NCBI GenBank assembly: GCA_963837365.1 | Contig: CAWIMW010000008.1 | Coordinates: forward strand, 1-64,000 | Source: CAWBXL01 sp963837365 | Lineage (GTDB): Bacteria > Acidobacteriota > Terriglobia > Terriglobales > Acidobacteriaceae | Reading direction: 5' to 3' | Length of the DNA: 64,000 bases | In this document: positions 33,360 through 41,161 of the stretch, piece after piece | Position numbering within the stretch: position 1 is the stretch's first letter | How the letters are laid out: each line of letters starts with the position of its first letter | Program-made: the position numbers and the translations under genes | The notes under the pieces: generated by a model | The model's input: only the letters and a program-made list of their open reading frames with translations | What the model was told of the DNA's origin: nothing | Databases searched by the model: none

Positions 33360-34565
33360 CTATGCCGCCAATTGTTGAAACTCACCGATTGCTCCCCAGA
33401 CGCCGAGACCAAAACCTTTGGACATCTGCGCCATGCTAGCAACACTGGTCGCCAGAAAAATCAGCACCGATCCGATTTTTGGGTCGGCCTCCCACCACGC
33501 ACCATACGCGCCTGGCCAGCTGACTGTCCCTGGATTGCCGCGCCGCAGCCAGTCAGATTTGTCAGTCTCCAACACCACCGAAACGCCTAGACCGAACCCG
33601 CGCCCTACGGCGAAGGATTTCTGTCCAAGAAGCGTGAAGTTCGCGCGTTGCTGGTCTGTCAGCTGGTTGCTGGCCATCATGGCAAGGGTCGCCGGAGACA
33701 GCAGTCGAACGCCATCCACTTCTCCGCCACTCACGAACAAACGTGCGAACTTCAAGTAGTCGTCCACCGTTGACCATAAGCCTGTGCCACCGGACTCGTA
33801 GGTCATGTCATCAGGCCGCTCGGCCACCCACACTTTCCCCCATTCCGGGACTTTCACCAACCCACCGGCATTGTCGAAGCCATAAGCTGAGGCGCGGCGA
33901 TGGCGGTTCTCATGAGGAACGAGAAAGCCTGTATCTTTCATGCCCAGAGGATCGAAGATGAGACGCTTCAGCACGACGCCTAGTGGCATGCCTTCGATTC
34001 TCGCTATTAGAAAACCAAGAAGGTCGGGCGCGCAGCTGTAGGTCATACCCACGCCTGGCTGTCCGATTAAAGGCAACTTCGCCAGCCTTGCCATCCATTC
34101 ATCGGGTGTCAGATGGTTGTCGATCTCGCCGCCGAGGGTCTGACGGTACGCCGGAGTAATCGGGCCATTCACGAGTTCTGCGTAGGTCAGTCCGGCGCGA
34201 TGTGTTAGTAGATCCTCAAATGTGATCTGACGTTCGGCCGCAACTGTGTCGTTCAGTGGGCCCGCTGGAGATCGCAATACCCGCATCTCTGAGAATTCAG
34301 GAGCGTACCGGGAGATGGGATCGGTTAACGCAAACCGGCCTTGTTCGACCAGCATTAATGCCGCAACCGAAGTGATCGGCTTGGTCATCGAGGCAAGCCG
34401 GAAAATCGTGTTGCGCTCGATGGGAAGATTGGCTTCTTTGTCCCGCCAGCCAGCGCACGCTGTCTGGATATCGCCGTTGCGCCATGCCAGAGTCGCTGCC
34501 CCGGCAAAATCTCCCGCATTGACTGCTTTTTGCAAAGCCTGCTGGACTGGACTGTCTGCATTCAT
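33360..34565 (-). CDS. serine hydrolase of the beta-lactamase class C / EstB fold
   Basis: A 401-residue protein without a signal peptide, so probably cytoplasmic, unlike the gene at 16439. SMTK in FRLASMTKPITSVAAL is the SxxK motif (about residue 59), YSC at MTYSCAPDLLG takes the YxN place, and the KTG equivalent is weak (WPGAYGAWWEADPK). EstB-type esterases have this pattern. ATG 34565. It is divergent from a TetR gene across a very AT-rich 71-base spacer, which suggests that regulator controls it. Confidence 0.9.
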   Translation of the reverse strand: MNADSPVQQALQKAVNAGDFAGAATLAWRNGDIQTACAGWRDKEANLPIERNTIFRLASMTKPITSVAALMLVEQGRFALTDPISRYAPEFSEMRVLRSPAGPLNDTVAAERQITFEDLLTHRAGLTYAELVNGPITPAYRQTLGGEIDNHLTPDEWMARLAKLPLIGQPGVGMTYSCAPDLLGFLIARIEGMPLGVVLKRLIFDPLGMKDTGFLVPHENRHRRASAYGFDNAGGLVKVPEWGKVWVAERPDDMTYESGGTGLWSTVDDYLKFARLFVSGGEVDGVRLLSPATLAMMASNQLTDQQRANFTLLGQKSFAVGRGFGLGVSVVLETDKSDWLRRGNPGTVSWPGAYGAWWEADPKIGSVLIFLATSVASMAQMSKGFGLGVWGAIGEFQQLAA

Positions 34566-34595
34566 AACTACTCCTGTCTCTCTACGAATCTAAAA

Positions 34596-34630
34596 TATAA
34601 TTAAATTATAAAATAATGTAATTATATAAT
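34596..34630. promoter_or_regulatory. AT-rich palindromes in the esterase/tetR divergent spacer
   Basis: TATAATT A AATTATA (34596-34610) is a perfect palindrome and ATTATATAAT (34621-34630) a second one. The spacer contains several TATAAT-like words on both strands, in contrast to the GC-rich surroundings. It probably holds both divergent promoters and the TetR operator. Confidence 0.5.
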
Positions 34631-34636
34631 CAAGGC

Positions 34637-35245
34637 ATGAGCTCAAAGACAACCGGCAAGGACGGCCGCCGGGGGAAACCAAAAGGCGACAAGCGCGATC
34701 GGACTCGCGCAAAACTTCTCGAAACAGCCCGCATGCTGATCCGGGAAAAAGGCCACGAGCACACAACTCTGGAGGACATTGCGGAAAAGGCGGGCATGAC
34801 AACCGGGGCGATCTACGGAAATTTCAAAAACCGCAATGATTTATTTATCGCTCTTGCCGAAACCTATTGGGCGCCGATTAAACCGAAGGTCAAACCCGGT
34901 TCCAGCTTCGCACAAGTGATGCGCGCGATTGCGGAAGCCACCATTGCGGTAATTCCGGACCGCGAAGCTGCGGGCTTCGGCCGCATGTCCGGGATTGCCT
35001 ACGCGCTCGCGAACAAAGAGCTGCACGCACGGGTGAAAGAGGTCACCGCGCAAAATTATGCTTTCGGCGCCGAGTGGCTTCGCAGCGTGACTAAGAAAGG
35101 TGAGCTTCCCATGCCGGCGGAAAGACTGATCCCCATTGTGCACGCTCTGAGCGAAGGGCTGGTGATACAGAGACTGATGACTCCTGAACTTATTACGGAT
35201 GATGTCATTCGGGCGGCGTTTAAGGCGCTGGCGGCGAAGGCCTAG
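34637..35245 (+). CDS. TetR-family transcriptional regulator
   Basis: A 202-residue regulator. After a basic N-terminus (SSKTTGKDGRRGKPKGDKRD) comes the helix-turn-helix AKLLETARMLIREKGHEHTTLEDIAEKAGMTTGAIYGNFKNRNDLFIAL. The C-terminal ligand-binding part (about 75-200) is not assignable. It is transcribed away from the serine hydrolase gene and is its likely repressor. ATG 34637. A terminator-like hairpin follows at 35279-35309. Confidence 0.92.
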   Translation: MSSKTTGKDGRRGKPKGDKRDRTRAKLLETARMLIREKGHEHTTLEDIAEKAGMTTGAIYGNFKNRNDLFIALAETYWAPIKPKVKPGSSFAQVMRAIAEATIAVIPDREAAGFGRMSGIAYALANKELHARVKEVTAQNYAFGAEWLRSVTKKGELPMPAERLIPIVHALSEGLVIQRLMTPELITDDVIRAAFKALAAKA

Positions 35246-35278
35246 GAGTGTGCCTAAATTTTTCGTTGCCACGGGTGC

Positions 35279-35309
35279 CCCATGTCTCGCTGGTTTTGCG
35301 AGACATGGG
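35279..35309 (+). terminator. strong hairpin after the tetR gene
   Basis: CCCATGTCTCGC (35279-35290), seven-base loop, GCGAGACATGGG (35298-35309): a perfect 12-bp stem 34 bases after the stop codon. A run of T is lacking afterwards, so it may be a 3'-end stabiliser or a dispersed repeat rather than an intrinsic terminator. Confidence 0.5.
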
Positions 35310-35377
35310 AGAGACAAGTTCACTTTCATGATCATTTCGTGGACCAATTCTATTCTCAGGCTGCAACGGGCAGGCGA

Positions 35378-35734
35378 CCGATAAGGATGTGGTCCGGTGA
35401 TTGAGCGGGTGTGAGAATACCTTGGTCAGTTCTCCAGGAGAGAGATTCCCTCAGTAGCAAGCAGATTGCGATCCGAGGTAACGAAGGGTCAGCCCGAAAT
35501 GTTTTAGCTGATGCGGCGAGGAACAAATCGGGCAGGATCGGAATGCGGCAATCGGATCGTGGGTGAGAAATAGCCGTAACATCGAAGGTTAAAGGAGCTT
35601 CCTTGAAAGACGCTCCTGTGAGGGCCCGCGTAACCCATGTGGAGAAACCCTGCAGGAATTTTCAAACGCCCTTTACGGTGCAGCAGCATTGCCTCCCAGA
35701 TGCTAATCTGCGGGCGCGGGGGAAAACCGAAGTG
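35378..35734 (-). pseudogene. decayed copy of cyclophilin 3' end and vapC
   Basis: ATAAGGATGTGGT and GGTGATTGAGCGGGTGT (35382-35411) match the end of the cyclophilin gene at 32508-32545. GCAAGCAGATTGCGATCCGA (from 35458) matches the end of vapC at 32594. Further pieces on the minus strand read SIWEAMLLHRKGRLKIPAGF and LPHSDPA, the VapC core, but several indels break the frame. The segment is thus a degraded duplicate of 32505-32850. It stops where the IS110-like remnant begins. Confidence 0.8.
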
Positions 35735-36198
35735 CAAGATCTCGCGTTGAATAAGGGAGTGCAGCGGAAGCGCAAGCTGTGGTCGCAAGCCGGACAGCAG
35801 CTGTTGCGCGAGTTGCCGCTGAAGCCATGGGCATCACGCCGCAGAGAAGACCTGCTGCATTCGCTTGAGATGTTCCACGAGCAAATTGCTCCACTGGATG
35901 CAGCGGTGAATGCCGAAGAAGAGAGTGATTCGCAAGCCCGACTGCTGATGACGCAACCAGGCGTGGGCCCGATTACTTCATCGGACTACGTGCTGACCAT
36001 GGACGATGTCGCCGACTATTGCCGCGGCAAGCAGATGGCCGGCTATATAGGCCTGATTCCAAGCGAGCTTTCATCGGGCGCTCCGCAGGAGCTGGGGGGG
36101 ATTTCGAAGCAAGGCAACCGCATGCTGCGCATGATGCGGGTGGAAGCGGATGGGCATTGCAGTGCGTTACGATCTGGAGTTTCGCAAAGAGTATCAGC
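35735..36198 (+). pseudogene. IS110-family transposase remnant
   Basis: LNKGVQRKRKLWSQAGQQLL, RRREDLLHSLEMFHEQI, then LLMTQPGVGPITSSDYVLTM (the Transposase_20 core with GVGPIT), GYIGLIPSELSSG and SKQGNRMLRMM are the middle and C-terminal parts of an IS110/IS1111-type transposase. After EADG the frame changes; the conserved ending YDLEFRKEYQHAQ is read in another frame. The N-terminal DEDD domain is missing. It separates the vapC and antitoxin remnants, so the element probably entered the duplicated module. Confidence 0.85.
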
Positions 36199-36283
36199 AT
36201 GCGCAGGCACTTGGCCTTGAAAGCGGAGATGGCTACTTCCTTCATGGATATATCGTACTATGGTCAATGACTATGGTCAAACT
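36199..36283 (-). pseudogene. antitoxin remnant and decayed operator of the second VapBC copy
   Basis: Read on the minus strand from 36245, MKEVAISAFKAKCLRM equals the first 16 residues of the functional antitoxin with two changes, then runs into the IS110 remnant. Upstream, ACTATGGTCA occurs twice (36257-36266 and 36270-36279) as a direct repeat, where the functional operator has an inverted repeat of the same word. Autoregulation has therefore probably been lost. Confidence 0.8.
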
Positions 36284-36513
36284 AGGTGCCAAGCGGTAAT
36301 TCAAACGAGAGGCGCTTCGTGCGAGCCTTATGATCGAGAATGACAAATCCAGAAATAGACTTAAAATCCCACGAAGAGAATGGGATGTTCGCATAGAAGA
36401 ATCATGGCCGCTGTAGTGGTCGAATCGATGGTTGGTGGAACGGCGAGTTCTGCCGTCTTTTGATACTTGGTGAGATTTAGAGTCTTAGCCCTCAGGAAGC
36501 TCTGGAAAACCAA

Positions 36514-36531
36514 CCGGTGCTCAAGCACCGG
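36514..36531 (-). terminator. intrinsic terminator of the esterase gene
   Basis: CCGGTGC (36514-36520), TCAA, GCACCGG (36525-36531) is a perfect stem. On the minus strand it is followed by TTGGTTTTCC. It lies 35 bases after the esterase stop codon. Nothing else was recognised in 36284-36565. Confidence 0.6.
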
Positions 36532-36565
36532 CCACGACCATTATGCCTTGACAACGCCTCCGTTC

Positions 36566-37462
36566 TTATCGAGGGGCACCCGGTTCAGGTTGGCTTACAT
36601 ATTCCAAGAGTCGTTTGAACATCTGATTGAGCCTGCCGTTCCACTGGTTCCAATCGTGGCCTCCAGGCCCTACGTGAAATTCATATTGAAAATGGCGCTG
36701 TCCCAGTACTCCGCCGCGAACTTTGCGATTTGCCGGCAGTAGACCTTCTTGTTCGCCACAGGTTAGATAGAGATAAGGTGTTCGAGCCGGATCGGCAGAC
36801 CGCGCGAACACAAAGGGATCGTTGTCGCGGCGGGTCTGGCTTCCCCATGGCCCGAAGATCGCGGCGTGTCCGCGATATTGACCGATCCGCTTGAATGAGA
36901 ACGGACGGCTGGGGACGTCGATGGCCGAACTAATGCCTGCGGCAAAGACAAACAGATCCGGATGCTTCAGCGCCAGATTTACCGCGCCGAAACCTCCCAT
37001 GGAAACTCCCACGACGGCCCGGTGCGAACGGTCGGGTGATACCGGAAATTTGCTTTCCACATCGGAGATCAGATCCTTCGCGATGTAGTCTTCGTAGCGG
37101 TCATTCGGGCGATCCACGGCGTTTGTGTAATAGGAGTTGTTGCCTTCCGGCATGACTAGAATCAGGCCACGCTCGGCGAAGCGTGCAACGTCCGAATAGT
37201 TCGACCAGTCACGGAAGTTGCCGCCACCTCCATGCAGGAGATAGACAGCAGGAAGTTTTTGGGAAGCTGCAATCGTGGCGGGAACAATCACGCGATAGGT
37301 CATCTCCCGGCCGAGGGCAGCGCTCTGGAACGTGACATCGTGCATGATCACGTTCGGGGTGAGGCGGGGATGATCGGGTTTGGGTTCGGCTTTCTTGTGA
37401 CAGGCCGAGAGGGCCAGACAACATAGTGCGGCTAGAATGCGCGGGATTCTTGCGGTTTTCAC
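36566..37462 (-). CDS. lipoprotein esterase of the alpha/beta-hydrolase (esterase D/PHB depolymerase-like) fold
   Basis: A 298-residue precursor. The lipobox LSAC at about 18-21 marks a lipoprotein. The hydrolase part has the oxyanion block YLLHGGGGNFRDW, nucleophile GVSMGGFGA (Ser about 153), and catalytic His in GPGGHDWNQWN near the end. This resembles tributyrin esterase/esterase D proteins that hydrolyse short-chain or S-formylglutathione-type esters. It is likely anchored in the envelope and acts on external esters. ATG 37462. Confidence 0.9.
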   Translation of the reverse strand: MKTARIPRILAALCCLALSACHKKAEPKPDHPRLTPNVIMHDVTFQSAALGREMTYRVIVPATIAASQKLPAVYLLHGGGGNFRDWSNYSDVARFAERGLILVMPEGNNSYYTNAVDRPNDRYEDYIAKDLISDVESKFPVSPDRSHRAVVGVSMGGFGAVNLALKHPDLFVFAAGISSAIDVPSRPFSFKRIGQYRGHAAIFGPWGSQTRRDNDPFVFARSADPARTPYLYLTCGEQEGLLPANRKVRGGVLGQRHFQYEFHVGPGGHDWNQWNGRLNQMFKRLLEYVSQPEPGAPR

Positions 37463-37561
37463 AGCGTGAGGTAATTCTGACTACTGCCTCGTGCCCATGG
37501 ACAGCATTCTTACCTATGATAGTCGAACGTAAGGCTGGGTCGGAATACTGGTCCAATTGTT

Positions 37562-37933
37562 TCATAAAGCCAAGGATGGAATCTCCCGCGGAGATGCCGT
37601 TTTCGAACTGCTTACGTACCTTGTGAATGGGAAGACACCGTTAGAATCATCAAAGAAAACGCCCCACTCCCCGTCGTGTTCCCGCCATGTCCCACCATAA
37701 GCGTGAATAACGCACTCACCTAAGAAAGAACCGATGACTTGAACTAGGGTCTCGGGAATCTTAGAACTTGAATTCCTCGTGTTCCGCTCACGTTCAACGA
37801 ATCCTTCGATCCATTCTAGAGAATCTCGGTTATAACCAAAATGATCCCCCAAACCGCTCAAGGAGCGACACTTTTCAACGACTAAACGTGCATTTGCACG
37901 AATGGCTTCTTCAGGCGTCATTCGACTCCTCAA
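37562..37933 (-). CDS. hypothetical protein with frameshifted C-terminus
   Basis: The product is 123 residues as read: MTPEEAIRANARLVVEKCRSL, FGYNRDSLEWIEGFVERER, then ECVIHAYGGTWREHDGEWGVFF, a soluble domain seen in small unannotated bacterial proteins. After FPFT the frame goes to an unlikely tail; adding one base at 37619-37624 (ACAAGG) continues as VRKQFENGISAGDSILGFMKQL, which looks natural. The gene therefore probably extends beyond 37562, towards the esterase start. Function unknown. Confidence 0.6.
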   Translation of the reverse strand: MRSRMTPEEAIRANARLVVEKCRSLSGLGDHFGYNRDSLEWIEGFVERERNTRNSSSKIPETLVQVIGSFLGECVIHAYGGTWREHDGEWGVFFDDSNGVFPFTRYVSSSKTASPREIPSLAL

Positions 37934-37940
37934 AAATAAC

Positions 37941-38867
37941 CTACACTCCGATCACTCCCACCAATTCTTTCACTGCCGCTGCGCTCTTATCAAGCGCTGC
38001 TTTTTCCTCCGCCGTCAGTTTGATTTCAATAATCTGCTCAATCCCCTTTGCCCCTAGTTTGCAAGGCACGCCGACGTAGAGTCCGGTGATTCCATATTCG
38101 CCTTGCAGATATGCGGCGCAGGGAAGAATTTTTTTCTTATCTTTCAGGATTGCCTCGACCATCTCCGTCGTCGCGGCTGAAGGCGCGTAATAAGCTGAGC
38201 CCGTTTTGAGATGCTTTACGATTTCCGCGCCGCCGTCGCGGGTGCGTTGGACGATGGCTTCCAGGCGAGTTTTTTCGATCAGCTCGGTGATGGGAATGCC
38301 GGCGACTGTTGAATAACGTGGCAGGGGAACCATGGTGTCACCGTGGCCTCCCAGGACGAATGCGGTTACGTTTTCTACGCTTACTTTCAGTTCTTCTGCG
38401 ATGAAGGCGCGGAAACGGGCTGAGTCGAGGACTCCCGCCATGCCGATCACTCGCTCTCTGGGGAAGCCGGCCATTTTGTAGGCGGCCTGGGCCATGGCGT
38501 CGAGCGGGTTGGAGACGATGATCAGGATGCAGTTGGGTGAGTGCTGCACGCACTTGCTGACTACGTCTTTCATGATCTTGTGGTTGGTGTTGAGCAGGTC
38601 GTCGCGGCTCATGCCCGGCTTGCGGGGGAGGCCGGCGGTGATGACTACGATGTCGGAGTTGGCGGTGTCGGCGTAGTCGTTGGTGCCGAGGATGTGGGAG
38701 TCGCGCTTTTCTATGGGCATGGCTTCCAGCAGATCGAGGCCTTTGCCTTGGGGGACGCCTTCAATGATGTCAATGAGGACTACGTCGGCTAGTTCTTTGG
38801 ACGCGATCCAGTGGGCGGTGGTGGCGCCTACGTTTCCGGAACCTACTATGGTTACTTTTTTGCGCAT
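37941..38867 (-). CDS. mdh: malate dehydrogenase
   Basis: A 308-residue lactate/malate dehydrogenase-type enzyme. NAD binding uses GSGNVGATTAHW (about 8-19) and the Asp in VLIDIIEG. The substrate Arg lies in LPRKPGMSRDDL, which marks malate rather than lactate use. GGHGDTMVPL holds the catalytic His. It oxidises malate to oxaloacetate in the TCA cycle. ATG 38867 follows AAAGGGG; the open frame's extra 15 upstream codons lie in the repeat. It follows the isocitrate dehydrogenase gene on the same strand, probably in one operon. Confidence 0.95.
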   Translation of the reverse strand: MRKKVTIVGSGNVGATTAHWIASKELADVVLIDIIEGVPQGKGLDLLEAMPIEKRDSHILGTNDYADTANSDIVVITAGLPRKPGMSRDDLLNTNHKIMKDVVSKCVQHSPNCILIIVSNPLDAMAQAAYKMAGFPRERVIGMAGVLDSARFRAFIAEELKVSVENVTAFVLGGHGDTMVPLPRYSTVAGIPITELIEKTRLEAIVQRTRDGGAEIVKHLKTGSAYYAPSAATTEMVEAILKDKKKILPCAAYLQGEYGITGLYVGVPCKLGAKGIEQIIEIKLTAEEKAALDKSAAAVKELVGVIGV

Positions 38868-38879
38868 TGAAACCCCTTT

Positions 38880-38955
38880 GGCCGCGGATTTTCGCGGATT
38901 CACGCGGATCAAAATATTTTTTAATCTGCGTTTATCCGCGTAATCTGCGGCAGAA
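38880..38955. repeat. CGCGGAT repeat block between icd and mdh
   Basis: GCCGCGGATTTTCGCGGATT, CACGCGGATCA, then TTAATCTGCGTTTATCCGCG and TAATCTGCGGC. Inverse and direct copies of CGCGGAT/TCTGCG words allow a long imperfect hairpin. It matches 3727-3817 closely. It occupies almost the whole spacer between two co-directional TCA-cycle genes and could act on their shared message. Confidence 0.72.
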
Positions 38956-38959
38956 TTTT

Positions 38960-40363
38960 TTAAACCATATTTTTGATCATGTAACTTGCAAATTCGCTGG
39001 TCTTTACCTTGGTTGCGCCCTGCATCAGGCGTTCGAAGTCGTAGGTGACTGTCTTTTGTTCGATGGTGCGCTCCATGCTGCGTTCGATCAGGTCGGCGGC
39101 CTCGGTCCAGCCCAGGTGTCGGAACATCATTACGCCGGACAAGATGACCGAACCTGGGTTGATGACGTCTTTATCGGCGTACTTGGGAGCTGTGCCATGG
39201 GTCGCTTCGAAGATGGCGTAGCCGTCGCCTACGTTGGCTCCGGGAGCGATGCCCAACCCGCCTACCTGTGCGGCGCAGGCGTCGGAGATGTAGTCTCCGT
39301 TCAAGTTAGGTGTGGCCAGCACTTGGTACTCTCCTGGCCTGGTGACCACCTGCTGGAAGATGGAATCGGCAATGCGGTCGTTGATCATCAGCTTCGTCTT
39401 CCACGCGCCTTTGCCGTGGGTGGCGTAGATTTTGCCCAGGACGGTTTCTACTTCCTTGGCCACCGAGTTGCGGAAGTCTTCAGGTGCGAATTCAATGCCC
39501 GGTTCAACCAGGGCCGCATTCTGCTCTGCCGTCAGAGCTGGGTTCTTATCTTTGTTGTCGATGATCCAGCTTTCACGTTCGGTCACTACCTGATCGCGAA
39601 ATTCTTCTGTGGCCAGTTCGTATCCCCACTTGCGGAATGCGCCTTCGGTGAATTTCTGGATGTTGCCCTTGTGCACCAGAGTCACGCTTTTTAGCTTCTT
39701 TTCCAATGCATGCTGGATGGCCATGCGCACCAGACGCTTTGTCCCGGTGATAGAAATCGGCTTGATGCCTACTCCGGAGTCGAGGCGGATTTGCTTCTTG
39801 CCGCTCTTCAACATGTCTTCGTTGAGGAACTTGATCAGCTTGGCGGCTTCAGGCGTGCCTTCTTCCCATTCGATACCGGCGTAAACGTCTTCGGTGTTTT
39901 CGCGGAAGATGACCAGGTCCATCATTTCTGGGTGCTTCACCGGGGACGGTGTGCCTTTGTAATACTTCACCGGGCGGATGCAGCCGTAGAGGTCAAGAAT
40001 TTGGCGCAGTGCCACGTTCAGTGAGCGAATACCGCCGCCTACTGGCGTGGTCAGCGGGCCCTTGATGGCTACGCGATAGTCGCGAATCGCGTTGACCGTT
40101 TCATCGGGAAGCCAATTGTTGAATTTGTCTTTGGCTTTTTCTCCGGCGAAGACTTCGTACCAGATAACTTTGCGCTTGCCTTTGTAGGCTTTTTCGACGG
40201 CGGCGTTGAAGACGCGGGCTGATGCTTTCCAGATGTCGCGTCCGGTGCCGTCGCCTTCGATGAAAGGGATGATGGGATTGTCGGGAACCTGATATTTTCC
40301 GCCGCTGTAGCCGATGGCGGCGCCATCTTTGGGCACCGGCACACCGTTGTAGGAACCTGCCAT
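38960..40363 (-). CDS. icd: isocitrate dehydrogenase, NADP-type
   Basis: A 467-residue homodimeric ICDH of the Escherichia coli type. The substrate loop is GGGIRSLNVALRQILDLYGCIRPVKYY, with the Ser and Arg residues, YAGIEWEEGT follows, NLNGDYISDACAAQVGGLG binds metal, and HGTAPKYADKDVINPGS carries the Lys-Tyr pair that selects NADP. The protein is about 50 residues longer than the E. coli enzyme, mostly through insertions near 265-315. It converts isocitrate to 2-oxoglutarate. ATG 40363. mdh follows downstream. Confidence 0.96.
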   Translation of the reverse strand: MAGSYNGVPVPKDGAAIGYSGGKYQVPDNPIIPFIEGDGTGRDIWKASARVFNAAVEKAYKGKRKVIWYEVFAGEKAKDKFNNWLPDETVNAIRDYRVAIKGPLTTPVGGGIRSLNVALRQILDLYGCIRPVKYYKGTPSPVKHPEMMDLVIFRENTEDVYAGIEWEEGTPEAAKLIKFLNEDMLKSGKKQIRLDSGVGIKPISITGTKRLVRMAIQHALEKKLKSVTLVHKGNIQKFTEGAFRKWGYELATEEFRDQVVTERESWIIDNKDKNPALTAEQNAALVEPGIEFAPEDFRNSVAKEVETVLGKIYATHGKGAWKTKLMINDRIADSIFQQVVTRPGEYQVLATPNLNGDYISDACAAQVGGLGIAPGANVGDGYAIFEATHGTAPKYADKDVINPGSVILSGVMMFRHLGWTEAADLIERSMERTIEQKTVTYDFERLMQGATKVKTSEFASYMIKNMV

Positions 40364-40587
40364 TTACTGTCCTCCGCTGGGGTTGGGAAACTCATAATTA
40401 TAAAGGGTAAATTTGCGGAGCGGCGTATTAGAAGCTGTTTAACAACAAATCCAGATTCGATTGAAGTTCCTCAGTGGCTAAAGCCCGTATAATTTTGACC
40501 CTGATGTCACGGCTGGGAAGCCGTGCCCTACCCAAACCCTGCGTCGAGTCGGCGTGCAGGGACTTGGTCCCGGAGAAACAAAAAATC

Positions 40588-41091
40588 ATGTTAACCGCTG
40601 ATGAAATTCGCAAGCATTTGAAGCTTCAGCCGCATCCGGCTGAGGGTGGTTATTTTGTGGAGACTTATCGGGCGGAGCACTGGTTAGCGCAGGACGCTTT
40701 GCCCGCGGGATATCCGGGGGCGCGGTCGGTTTCGACTGCGATTTATTACTTGCTGACTGCTGACAGTTTTTCTGCGATGCACCGGCTGCGGGGAGATGAG
40801 ATTTTTCATTTTTATCTGGGTGATCCGGTGGAGTTGTTGCAGATCAATGCGAACGGTGCCGGCGAAGTGATTGTGCTTGGGCCGGACATTGTTGCCGGGA
40901 TGCGTCCGCAGCATGTGGTGCCGGGAGGTGCGTGGCAGGGATCGCGATTACGGGCTGGCGGGAAGTATGCTTTGTTGGGAACGACCGTAGCTCCCGGATT
41001 TGATTATCAGGATTTTGAGATAGGGGAGCGGGAGGAGTTGACCTCGGAGTGTCCTCAGTTTGCCGAGAGGATTGCTGCCCTTACACGGTAG
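40588..41091 (+). CDS. cupin protein of the DUF985 family
   Basis: A 167-residue single cupin. LKLQPHPAEGGYFVETYRAE, then TAIYYLLTADSFSAMHRLRGDEIFHFYLGDPVELL (His-rich metal region) and GTTVAPGFDYQDFEIGERE are the conserved blocks of DUF985/YML079-like proteins. Related structures bind small ligands; the enzymatic role is unknown. ATG 40588 is preceded by GGAGAA; the longer frame from 40474 passes through a CACGGCT/AGCCGTG hairpin repeat at 40508-40525. It is divergent from icd. Confidence 0.88.
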   Translation: MLTADEIRKHLKLQPHPAEGGYFVETYRAEHWLAQDALPAGYPGARSVSTAIYYLLTADSFSAMHRLRGDEIFHFYLGDPVELLQINANGAGEVIVLGPDIVAGMRPQHVVPGGAWQGSRLRAGGKYALLGTTVAPGFDYQDFEIGEREELTSECPQFAERIAALTR

Positions 41092-41161
41092 CCTTGTGGC
41101 CGGGGCACGGGGAAAATCATCAGTTGTCAGTTGCTGGTTCTCAGTTCTCAGACTATCTCGG

